Shown here in pieces: positions 15,723-22,675 of a DNA stretch of 43,465 nt. The DNA comes from CANKHA01 sp035652315 (lineage in GTDB: Bacteria; Pseudomonadota; Alphaproteobacteria; Rhizobiales; Xanthobacteraceae): the NCBI GenBank assembly GCA_035652315.1, contig DASREA010000063.1, positions 1 through 43,465 on the forward strand, read 5' to 3'. The translations under genes and the position numbers were made by a program. Position 1 is the first letter of the stretch, and the number at the start of each line of letters is the position of its first letter. The notes below the pieces were generated by a model. The model saw nothing but the letters and a program-made list of their open reading frames with translations, was not told where the DNA came from and searched no databases.

Positions 15723-15965
15723 TCACGCACGCCGGATCGCCCGCCAGATCAGGAGGAAGACGATGGCGCCAATGGTGGCGCTAACCAGCGCGCCGATGAA
15801 TCCTGCCGGAAAGATGTTGAGGCTGTTGAAAATGAGGCCGCCGACCACAGCCCCGACCAATCCGACCGCCAGGTTATAGAGGAGCCCGCCCTCGCGGCCG
15901 CCCAGGATCTGGTTGGCCAGCCAGCCGGCGATCAGTCCAATAACGATCCAGATGAGAATGCCCAT
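15723..15965 (-). CDS. GlsB/YeaQ/YmgE-family stress membrane protein
   Basis: An 80-residue very hydrophobic, glycine-rich protein of the transglycosylase-associated (YeaQ/YmgE) family. The usual pattern is complete: a first helix IWIVIGLIAGWLAN, then GGREGGLLYNLAVGLVGAVVGG, and a third helix before a basic end RAIRRA. Members are small inner-membrane proteins linked to general or envelope stress; biochemical function is not established. It is on the same strand as lipA, 56 bases upstream of it, and may be an independent unit. The 79 bases between it and the divergent aldo/keto reductase hold both start regions. Confidence 0.88.
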   Translation of the reverse strand: MGILIWIVIGLIAGWLANQILGGREGGLLYNLAVGLVGAVVGGLIFNSLNIFPAGFIGALVSATIGAIVFLLIWRAIRRA

Positions 15966-16044
15966 GTTTTTCCCCTCAAGTGGAAGTGTTTTGCACTATA
16001 GCAGTTTGGCGCTGAAGCTTGGATGCCAGGCAGGATAGGCCATC

Positions 16045-16896
16045 ATGCCGACCCACCATTCCGCACGTTCAATTCCGCTGCCCTCCGGCGACCTCATGCC
16101 CGCCCTGGGCCAAGGCACTTGGGAACTCGGCAACGATCGCCGCCGGCGCGCCGAGGAAATCAGGGCGCTACGCACCGGCCTCGACCTCGGCATGACTTTG
16201 CTGGATACGGCGGAAATGTATGGCGACGGCGCTTCCGAAGAGCTTGTCGCCGAAGCGATTGCCGGGCGCCGCGACGAAGTCTTCCTGGTGAGCAAGGTGC
16301 TGCCCCAGCATGCGCGCAAGCGCGACACGGTTAAAGCTTGCGAAGGAAGCCTGAAGCGCCTGCACACCGATTATCTCGATCTCTACCTCCTGCATTGGCG
16401 CGAGGACGTGCCTCTGTCGGAAACGCTGGAGGGCTTTGAGGCGCTGAAGGCCGCCGGCAGCATCCGCCACTGGGGCGTCAGCAATTTCGACGTGGAAGAT
16501 ATGGAGGAGTTGCTGGAGCTGGCCGGCGGCAAGGAGGTGACGACCAATCAGGTTCTTTACAATCTCACCCGGCGTGGCATCGAGCGGGATTTGCTGCCGC
16601 AGGCGAGAGAACTCCACCTGCCGCTCATGGCCTATTCGCCGATCGAGCAAGGGCGGCTGTTGCGCGATGCGACTTTGCGCCGGATCGCGGAACGCCATCA
16701 CGCGACCCCCGCGCAGATCGCCCTCGCCTGGATCCTGCGGCATCCCGATATTTGCGCCATTCCGCGCACCGGCAATCCGAAGCATACGAAGGAAAATCGC
16801 GGCGCTCTCGATCTGCAATTGAGCAAGCAAGATTTGACCGATCTCGACCGCGCCTTTCCGCCGCCGAGAAGGCCGGTGCCGCTGGAGATGATTTGA
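16045..16896 (+). CDS. Aldo/keto reductase
   Basis: NADPH-dependent oxidoreductase of 283 residues with the (beta/alpha)8 fold. The catalytic tetrad is complete: D54 and Y59 in LLDTAEMYG, K84 in LVSKVLP, and H117 in YLLHWRE. The NADP-binding end motif appears as AIPRTGNPKHTKEN, with GVSNFD in the middle of the barrel. It falls in the group of bacterial reductases that act on 2,5-diketogluconate, methylglyoxal and other aldehydes; the substrate cannot be told from sequence. It stands alone on the plus strand between GlsB and lpdA, with an AGGATAGG ribosome site before its ATG. A palindromic repeat separates its 3' end from that of lpdA. Confidence 0.9.
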   Translation: MPTHHSARSIPLPSGDLMPALGQGTWELGNDRRRRAEEIRALRTGLDLGMTLLDTAEMYGDGASEELVAEAIAGRRDEVFLVSKVLPQHARKRDTVKACEGSLKRLHTDYLDLYLLHWREDVPLSETLEGFEALKAAGSIRHWGVSNFDVEDMEELLELAGGKEVTTNQVLYNLTRRGIERDLLPQARELHLPLMAYSPIEQGRLLRDATLRRIAERHHATPAQIALAWILRHPDICAIPRTGNPKHTKENRGALDLQLSKQDLTDLDRAFPPPRRPVPLEMI

Positions 16897-16908
16897 GAAT
16901 TGAAACGA

Positions 16909-17010
16909 GTCATTCCGGGACGGCCGGGGCCGGACCCGGAGTCCAGAGGCATAATCAGTACCAGCTTCTGGATTCCGGGTTCGCTCGCCGCGCTCGCGCT
17001 CCGGAATGAC
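16909..17010. repeat. Nested inverted repeat between convergent genes
   Basis: A compact palindromic element of about 102 bases. The outer arms GTCATTCCGG (16909-16918) and CCGGAATGAC (17001-17010) are perfect inverted repeats. Inside them, ACCCGGAGTCCAGA (16934-16947) and TCTGGATTCCGGGT (16967-16980) pair with one mismatch. This is the type of short dispersed palindrome that is common between genes in Bradyrhizobium-like genomes. It ends one base from the lpdA stop codon and could stabilise or terminate both converging transcripts. Confidence 0.8.
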
Positions 17011-17011
17011 C

Positions 17012-18433
17012 TTAGATATTCAGCACCCGTCCATAGGCGTCGAGCACCGCCTCCTTCATCATCTCCGACAGAGTCGGGTGCGGGAAGACGGTGTGCATCA
17101 GCTCCTCCTCGGTGGTCTCCAAATTCATTGCCACCACGTAGCCCTGGATCAGCTCGGTGACTTCCGCGCCCACCATATGAGCGCCGCGTAACTGTCCGGT
17201 CTTCTTGTCGAAGATGACCTTGACGAAGCCCTGGTCTTCGCCGAGCGCGATGGCCTTGCCGTTGCCGGCGAAGGGAAAGCGGCCCACGCGGACATCGAGC
17301 TTCTTTTCTTTCGCGGCAGCTTCCGTGAGGCCGACAGAGGCGATCTGCGGCGAGCAATAGGTGCAACCGGGGATCATCAGCTTGTTCATCGGATGCGGCT
17401 CCAACCCCTTGATGGCCTCGACGCAGACGACGCCTTCATGCTCGGCCTTGTGCGCGAGCATCGGCGGGCCGGAGACGTCGCCGATGGCGTAGATGCCGGG
17501 CACATTGGTGCGGTTGAATTGATCGACCGCGATGATGCCGCGGTCGGTCTTCACGCCTAGCTTTTCCAAGCCGAGATTTTCGATATTGCCGACGACGCCG
17601 ACCGCGGAAATGACGCGCTCCACGGTGATGGTCTGTGTGGCGCCCTTGCCGTCGTCGATGGTGGCGGTGACCGAATCCGCCTTCTTGTCGAGCTTGGTCA
17701 CCTTGGCGCCGGTCAAAATCTTGATGCCCTGCTTTTCGAAAGCCTTGCGGGCGAAGGCGGCGATTTCGGCGTCTTCGACCGGCAGGATTTGCGGCAGCAC
17801 TTCGACGATCGTCACTTCGGCGCCGAGCGTGCGGTAGAAGCTGGCGAATTCGACGCCGATGGCACCGGAACCGACGACGAGCAGCGACTTCGGCAATTGC
17901 TCCGGCACCATGGCCTCGAAATAGGTCCAGACCAGTTTCTTATCCGGCTCGAGCCCGGGCAGGACACGCGGCCGCGCGCCGGTGGCGACGATGATGTGTT
18001 TGGCCTGATAGGAGCCGGGACCGAGCGCGCCTTTCGGCGCTTCCGTCTTGGAGGCCTTCACCGTGACCTTGCCAGGCGCGTCGATCGCCGCCTCGCCCCA
18101 GATGACGGAAACCTTATTCTTCTTCATCAGAAAGCCGACGCCGTCATTGAGACGCTTCGCCACCCCCCGTGAGCGCTGCACCACGGCTTTGGTGTCATAG
18201 CCGACTTTTTCCGCCGACAAGCCGTAGTCCTTCGCATGCTGCATGTAGTGGAAGATTTCCGCCGAGCGCAGCAGCGCTTTGGTCGGGATACAGCCCCAGT
18301 TCAAACAGATGCCGCCGAGGTGATCGCGCTCGACGATGGCGGTCTTGAAACCGAGCTGCGCCGCGCGGATGGCGGTGACATAGCCGCCAGGACCGCTGCC
18401 GATGATGAGGATGTCGAAGGAAGTGTCGGGCAT
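17012..18433 (-). CDS. lpdA: Dihydrolipoyl dehydrogenase (E3)
   Basis: FAD-dependent E3 component of 473 residues that reoxidises dihydrolipoyl groups of the pyruvate dehydrogenase complex with NAD+. Motifs: FAD-binding IIGSGPGGYVTAIRAAQ at the start, the redox disulfide C43/C48 in GGICLNWGCIP, the NAD-binding VVGSGAIGVEFASFY, the second FAD motif YAIGDVSGPPMLAHKA, and the C-terminal HPTLSEM histidine base. There is no N-terminal lipoyl domain. ATG at 18433 was preferred to upstream in-frame starts because it opens directly into the FAD motif. In relatives it follows pdhC closely; here about 1.4 kb containing a dead regulator gene and an orphan ORF lies between them. Confidence 0.96.
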   Translation of the reverse strand: MPDTSFDILIIGSGPGGYVTAIRAAQLGFKTAIVERDHLGGICLNWGCIPTKALLRSAEIFHYMQHAKDYGLSAEKVGYDTKAVVQRSRGVAKRLNDGVGFLMKKNKVSVIWGEAAIDAPGKVTVKASKTEAPKGALGPGSYQAKHIIVATGARPRVLPGLEPDKKLVWTYFEAMVPEQLPKSLLVVGSGAIGVEFASFYRTLGAEVTIVEVLPQILPVEDAEIAAFARKAFEKQGIKILTGAKVTKLDKKADSVTATIDDGKGATQTITVERVISAVGVVGNIENLGLEKLGVKTDRGIIAVDQFNRTNVPGIYAIGDVSGPPMLAHKAEHEGVVCVEAIKGLEPHPMNKLMIPGCTYCSPQIASVGLTEAAAKEKKLDVRVGRFPFAGNGKAIALGEDQGFVKVIFDKKTGQLRGAHMVGAEVTELIQGYVVAMNLETTEEELMHTVFPHPTLSEMMKEAVLDAYGRVLNI

Positions 18434-18640
18434 GTGGCGTTGTAGCATTCCGTTGGGGATAACTTTCGGACAAGGTCCGGAGAAGAAGTCAGCGCGGCTT
18501 TGAGACAACGCGGCTTCGCTTTGCTTTTTGCATTGCCGACCTCGGATAGAACAAAGTGCTAATGCACGAATTTCGACTATGGGTTAATCAAGAAGCAACG
18601 TGCCGCGCAACCTTTTGGCGAATACGCGCAGGGGTCAGCG
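18434..18640. other. Intergenic region upstream of lpdA and of the LuxR remnant
   Basis: About 200 bases with no convincing coding sequence, lying between the divergent starts of lpdA (minus strand) and the decayed LuxR-type gene (plus strand). It is more AT-rich than its neighbours and probably holds the lpdA promoter. A short palindrome GTGCTAATGCAC (18556-18567) is present, but it is too short to call a lux-type operator. An AGGGG ribosome-site sequence lies just before the ATG of the remnant. Confidence 0.4.
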
Positions 18641-19243
18641 ATGTCTAGCGAAGCCTTCGACTACAGTCGAGACGCTTTCGCCCTCGCCGAAGACTGGACA
18701 GGTTGCCAAGTCCCGACGAGGTCGCGGGCGCGCAATTTCCATATCTGGCCCCGCCGGGGATGAGCGGGCTTTGTCTCAGCTTTTTGCCCCGACTTGCTCA
18801 GCCGCTGGAAAGTGGCTGCTGGCCCGCCGCTGGCCGGACGAGTTGCTGAAAATCTACTGCCAGGAACGATACGTCGACGTCGCCCCGTTTGCGCGCAGAC
18901 TGGGGCGAACAAGCCGGCCGTTTCGCTGGCGCGATGTAGCCTCTGACCGAGAGCGCGAATCACGCGTCCACGCTCTCGCGGCATTGCGCGGCGATTTTGG
19001 TTTTGCGGACGGCTTAGTCATACGCATCCACGCACCACGCGGGCGTACCGCTTTGTTGTTTCTATAAGCGGGCTGAGACTCTGCATCGCGAATCGGATCA
19101 AGCCTGCGATCCATTAGGTGGCGTTCTACGCCTTTCATCCTGCGGTCGACGAGGATATCCGGACGGCATTTCACAAATTGCAAGCTGTCAATAAGACCCA
19201 AGCCGTGGCCATCGCTCCGCTTGAGGGCCCGATCCGCATTTGA
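18641..19243 (+). pseudogene. Decayed LuxR-family autoinducer-binding regulator
   Basis: Remains of a quorum-sensing-type LuxR regulator broken over several frames. An ATG at 18641 after an AGGGG site begins MSSEAFDYSRDAFALAED, which looks like the first helix of the autoinducer-binding domain, then the frame is lost near 18712. From 18837 another frame reads DELLKIYCQERYVDVAPFAR, TSRPFRWRDV and DFGFADGLVIRIHAPRGRTA, matching the core of that domain including the ligand-site Tyr, Asp and Trp positions. A frameshift near 19050 moves to SISGLRLCIANRIKPAIH, followed by an in-frame TAG (19115-19117), VAFYA, and finally AFHKLQAVNKTQAVAIA (19166-19213), the end of a LuxR HTH. Most of the HTH between these is deleted. 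No luxI gene is visible nearby. The gene cannot make a working regulator. Confidence 0.75.
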
Positions 19244-19408
19244 TTTTTGTCAACGCAGAGTTCGTGTAACGAGATAAATGCCAGTTGCGAAAGAGCGCAG
19301 CGTAGCGAATCGTTTTGGCGAGTAGCGGTGAGCGGCGCGGCTGGAAAAGGTTCCCGTCGTGTCTGCGGAGTACGGCCCGCGTGGGAATTCTTGCGGAGAA
19401 CTTCACCC
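19244..19408. other. Short non-coding stretch before the orphan ORF
   Basis: Between the LuxR remnant and the orphan ORF I find no gene I can support. The frame of the orphan ORF is open back to 19247, but those residues are Ser/Cys/Arg-rich and carry no recognisable fold. A GCGGAG ribosome-site-like sequence at about 19393-19398 precedes the ATG at 19409. The area may be degraded remains of the same insertion as the LuxR pseudogene. Confidence 0.35.
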
Positions 19409-19831
19409 ATGACTAGGCACTCAAAGCCGTCAAAGACAGCGCCCGTTCGCTCCAAGAAAGACGAGCTTCGGCGGACACTTGCCCAATTGATCATGAAATC
19501 TGACGCGCCAGCGCAAATGATCGAGCTCCATTTCTGGAGCCGCGAAACGGGAGTACTCGATGTGGTCCGCACCTTCGTAGCGCTCAATGAAAGCGTGAAG
19601 GATGCACTTAGGGCTTTCCTCAAACTGGCACGGGATGCCCGGACGATCACCGCGAAGATCGACAGTGCCGGGCATCTGATTATGAGTGCGCCACACGTTA
19701 CCGAGACATTTGCCCAGGCGGCTTACCTGATGGCGAAGCCGCGCAACGGACACAGAGGGAGAATTGCGTTACCGCCGAACGGCGGTGAAGAGCGGCATCA
19801 GAATGGCAAACGTGCCGGTAAGGCGGCCTAA
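19409..19831 (+). CDS. Orphan hypothetical protein (140 residues)
   Basis: I do not recognise this protein. From the ATG at 19409 it reads a basic start (TRHSKPSKTAPVRSKKDE), a helical segment LRRTLAQLIMKSD, a compact central part (MIELHFWSRETGVLDVVRTFVALNES) that looks alpha/beta, then KDALRAFLKLARDARTITAK, and a basic, probably disordered tail. There is no signal peptide and no catalytic motif. Its TAA overlaps the pdhC stop (convergent, 19828-19831). It sits on the opposite strand to the pdh genes in the block separating pdhC from lpdA, next to the LuxR pseudogene. It may be a real accessory gene, or a remnant; codon use appears looser than in neighbours. Confidence 0.5.
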   Translation: MTRHSKPSKTAPVRSKKDELRRTLAQLIMKSDAPAQMIELHFWSRETGVLDVVRTFVALNESVKDALRAFLKLARDARTITAKIDSAGHLIMSAPHVTETFAQAAYLMAKPRNGHRGRIALPPNGGEERHQNGKRAGKAA

Positions 19832-21195
19832 ACCACCATCATCACCGGATTCTCGATCAGCGTCTTGAACGCGCCGAGAAGCTGCGCGCCGAGCACGCCG
19901 TCGACCGCCCGGTGATCGGTCGAGAGCGTCGCCGTCATCACATGGGCGGCGACGATCTTGCCGTCGCGCACGATGGGACGTTGCTCCCCGGCGCCAACGG
20001 CGAGAATCGTGGCGTGCGGCGGGTTGATCACGGCAGCGAACTCGCGCACGCCGTACATGCCAAGGTTCGACACCGCCGTGGTGCCACCCTGATATTCCTC
20101 CGGCTTGAGCTTGCGGCCGCGCGCGCGCGCCGCGAAATCCTTCATCTCGCTGGAGATCACCGCCAGCGATTTCATCTCGGCATGGCGCACGATCGGCGTG
20201 ATCAGCCCGCCGGGAACGGAGACGGCGACGCCGACATCGGAATGCTTGTGTTTGAGCATGCCGCCTTCGGTCCAGGTGACGTTGGCGTCCGGCACCCGCT
20301 GCAAAGCGAGCGCCAGCGCCTTGATCACGAAGTCGTTGATCGACATTTTGTAGGCCGGTTTGCCGTCCTTGTCCTTGGGTGCCGAGGCGTTGATCTCTTC
20401 GCGCGCCGCCAGGAGATTGTCGATCAGGCAATCGACCGTCAGATAGAAATGCGGGATCGTCTGCTTGGCCTCGACCAGGCGGCGGGCGATGATCTTGCGC
20501 ACATTGTCGTGCGGGACGATCTCGTAGCTGCCGGGTTCGAACAGCGCGCGGATCTTGTCATCGGAGGGCGGCTGCACCATGGGTGCGGCACCAGGCGCCG
20601 CCGCGGGTGCACGCGAGGCGCCGCCGCTTTTCGCCGTCTCAACGTCGCGCGCGATGATGCGGCCATGGGGGCCCGAGCCCTGCACGCGGCCGATATCGAT
20701 ATTCGCTTCCTTGGCAAGCCGGCGCGCGAGCGGTGAGGAGAAAATACGGTTCCCGTGCGGGAGTGGCACCCCCTCACCCGCCGCCTTCGGCGGCGACCTC
20801 TCCCCACTGGGGAGAGGTGAAATTTGGCGCGGCGGCGCGCTCTTTCCTGCTCCCTCTCCCCTTGGGGAAGAGGGTTGGGATGAGGGGGATACGGCCGCGG
20901 CTTTTTTCTCCGGCGCAGGCTTCGCACCTGCCGCCGCCGCCTTTACATCTTCTCCCTCGCCGGCGAGCACGGCGATGACAGCATTCACCGCGACGTCCTG
21001 CGTGCCCTCGGGGACGACGATCTTGGCGAGCGTGCCCTCGTCCACGGCCTCGACTTCCATCGTCGCCTTGTCGGTCTCGATCTCGGCGAGTATGTCGCCA
21101 GCGGCGACTTTATCGCCTTCCTTCTTCAGCCATTTGGCGAGGTTGCCCTTTTCCATGGTGGGCGACAGCGCCGGCATGAGGATGTTCGTGGGCAT
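19828..21195 (-). CDS. pdhC: Pyruvate dehydrogenase E2 (dihydrolipoamide acetyltransferase)
   Basis: Core of the pyruvate dehydrogenase complex, 455 residues; it takes the acetyl group from E1 and passes it to CoA. Domains in order: one lipoyl domain (1-77) with lipoyl lysine K43 in ETDKATME; a linker (78-150); the E1/E3-binding domain (about 152-188; SPLARRLAKEANIDIG, GSGPHGRIIARDVE); and the acyltransferase domain ending in the catalytic STDHRAVDGVLGA. The linker is unusual: residues about 103-142 are encoded by a 120-base palindromic repeat that looks like a dispersed intergenic element, read in frame. It is Ser/Pro/Gly-rich (SPLPSGERSPP) and lies where length changes are tolerated. The gene is in the order pdhA-pdhB-pdhC. 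Confidence 0.96.
   Translation of the reverse strand: MPTNILMPALSPTMEKGNLAKWLKKEGDKVAAGDILAEIETDKATMEVEAVDEGTLAKIVVPEGTQDVAVNAVIAVLAGEGEDVKAAAAGAKPAPEKKAAAVSPSSQPSSPRGEGAGKSAPPRQISPLPSGERSPPKAAGEGVPLPHGNRIFSSPLARRLAKEANIDIGRVQGSGPHGRIIARDVETAKSGGASRAPAAAPGAAPMVQPPSDDKIRALFEPGSYEIVPHDNVRKIIARRLVEAKQTIPHFYLTVDCLIDNLLAAREEINASAPKDKDGKPAYKMSINDFVIKALALALQRVPDANVTWTEGGMLKHKHSDVGVAVSVPGGLITPIVRHAEMKSLAVISSEMKDFAARARGRKLKPEEYQGGTTAVSNLGMYGVREFAAVINPPHATILAVGAGEQRPIVRDGKIVAAHVMTATLSTDHRAVDGVLGAQLLGAFKTLIENPVMMVV
20769..20888. repeat. Palindromic repeat element inside pdhC, in frame
   Basis: A 120-base element made of nested hairpins. Its ends CCCCCTCA (20769-20776) and TGAGGGGG (20881-20888) are inverted repeats. 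Inside are GCCGCC-TTC-GGCGGC (20780-20794), ACCTCTCCCC-ACT-GGGGAGAGGT (20796-20818, perfect stem) and CCCTCTCCCC-TTG-GGGAAGAGGG (20852-20874, one bulge). The CCTCTCCCC/GGGGAGAGG core resembles dispersed palindromes usually found between genes in Hyphomicrobiales. Length is exactly 40 codons and no stop arises in the pdhC frame, so it adds 40 residues to the E2 linker. I saw no second copy in this window. Confidence 0.8.
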
Positions 21196-21222
21196 AAAGC
21201 GCTCGTCGGTTCGTAACGAAGA

Positions 21223-22629
21223 TCAGCGGTAGCAGACCGCTTTCGCCGCCTCGATCACTTCGGCAACCGACGGCAGCGCCAGTTTTTCCAGATTGGCGGC
21301 ATAAGGCATCGGCACGTCTTTCTGCGAGACGCGCAGCACCGGCGCATCGAGATAATCGAAGGCGTGCTCCACGATGCGCGCGGCGATTTCGGCGCCGACG
21401 CCGGATTGCTGCCAGCATTCCTCGACGGTGACCGCGCGGCCGGTCTTCTTCACGGATTCGACGATGGTTTCGGTATCCATCGGCCGCAGCGTGCGCAGAT
21501 CGATGACTTCCGCCGAGATGTTCTCCTTTTCCAGCTCCTCGGCAGCCTTCAGCGCATAGGTCATTCCCATCGACCAAGAGATCAGCGTCACGTCGCGGCC
21601 CTCGCGCGCAATCTTCGCCTTGCCGATGGGGAGTACGTAATCGTCGAGCTTCGGTACCGGGAAGGAGTGACCGTAAAGAATTTCGTTTTCGAGGAAGACG
21701 ACGGGGTTGGGGTTGCGGATGGCGGCTTTGAGCAGGCCTTTGGCGTCGGCGGCGGTATAGGGCGCGATCACGATCAGCCCCGGGATGTGGGAATACCAGG
21801 CGGAAAAGTCCTGGCTGTGCTGGGCGGCGACGCGCGCCGCCGCGCCGTTCGGCCCGCGAAAGACGATGGAGCAGCCCATCTGGCCGCCCGACATGTAATG
21901 CGTCTTGGCGGCGGAATTGATCAATTGGTCCATCGCCTGCATGGCGAAATTCCAGGTCATGAATTCGACAATGGGTTTCAAGCCTGCGAAGCCGGCTCCG
22001 ATGCCGAGCCCGGCAAAGCCGTGCTCGGTGATCGGCGTGTCGATGACGCGCTTGGCGCCGAATTCCTGCAATAGCCCCTGCGTGACTTTATAGGCGCCCT
22101 GATATTCGGCGACCTCCTCGCCCATGACGAAGACGTCCGCATCGCGCCGCATCTCTTCGGCCATGGCGTCGCGCAGCGCCTCGCGCACCGTCATCGTCGT
22201 CATGTCGGTGCCGGCGGGCACGTCCGGCTCGGCCGCAATCAGCGGCTCAGGCTCCGCCGGTTTTGCCGGCGGTTTCGGTTGTTCGGCTTTCGCGGCGGGC
22301 GGCGCGGATTCGGCGGCCTTTTGCGCGGAAGAAACTTTTTCCGCCTTCGGCGCGACGGCGGTCTTGGTCTGCGGCGCGCCCTCTTCGCCTTCGGCAAGGA
22401 TGGTGGCGATCGGCGTGTTCACCGCCACGTCCTGGGTGCCTTCGGGAACCAGAATCTGCCCCAGGGTGCCCTCGTCGGTGGCCTCCACCTCCATCGTCGC
22501 CTTGTCGGTTTCGATTTCCGCGATCACGTCGCCGCTGCGCACCGGCTCGCCTTCGCGTTTCAGCCATTTGGCGAGATTGCCCTTCTCCATCGTGGGCGAA
22601 AGCGCGGGCATCAGGACTTGGATCGGCAT
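21223..22629 (-). CDS. pdhB: Pyruvate dehydrogenase E1 beta subunit with N-terminal lipoyl domain
   Basis: The 468-residue beta subunit of the thiamin-diphosphate E1. Residues 1-77 form a lipoyl domain almost identical in plan to that of PdhC, with lipoyl lysine K43 in ETDKATME. An Ala/Pro/Lys-rich linker (about 80-140) leads to the transketolase-like E1-beta domain (from TMTVREALRDAMAEEM; FMGEEVAEYQGAYKVT; later DLRTLRPMDTETI). A lipoyl domain on E1-beta is a known feature of rhizobial complexes and means each complex carries extra swinging arms. The gene lies 46 bases after pdhA and 27 bases before pdhC on one transcript. Confidence 0.96.
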   Translation of the reverse strand: MPIQVLMPALSPTMEKGNLAKWLKREGEPVRSGDVIAEIETDKATMEVEATDEGTLGQILVPEGTQDVAVNTPIATILAEGEEGAPQTKTAVAPKAEKVSSAQKAAESAPPAAKAEQPKPPAKPAEPEPLIAAEPDVPAGTDMTTMTVREALRDAMAEEMRRDADVFVMGEEVAEYQGAYKVTQGLLQEFGAKRVIDTPITEHGFAGLGIGAGFAGLKPIVEFMTWNFAMQAMDQLINSAAKTHYMSGGQMGCSIVFRGPNGAAARVAAQHSQDFSAWYSHIPGLIVIAPYTAADAKGLLKAAIRNPNPVVFLENEILYGHSFPVPKLDDYVLPIGKAKIAREGRDVTLISWSMGMTYALKAAEELEKENISAEVIDLRTLRPMDTETIVESVKKTGRAVTVEECWQQSGVGAEIAARIVEHAFDYLDAPVLRVSQKDVPMPYAANLEKLALPSVAEVIEAAKAVCYR

Positions 22630-22675
22630 GGATCAAAAACTCTGGATCAGAAAACGTCGCTCATCGTCGCGCCCT

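Noticed and set aside
18556..18567. Palindrome GTGCTAATGCAC upstream of the LuxR remnant, as a possible lux box
   Set aside because: Lux boxes are about 18-20 bases; only four bases per arm pair here, and the regulator is dead.
18600..19067. The 155-codon plus-strand frame as an intact gene
   Set aside because: Only its second half is LuxR-like; the N-terminal LuxR segment and the HTH end lie in other frames, so it is part of a pseudogene and not a complete gene.
19171..19650. Minus-strand ORF of 159 codons
   Set aside because: Overlaps the LuxR remnant and the orphan ORF on the other strand; Ser/Arg-rich with no ribosome site or recognisable motif.
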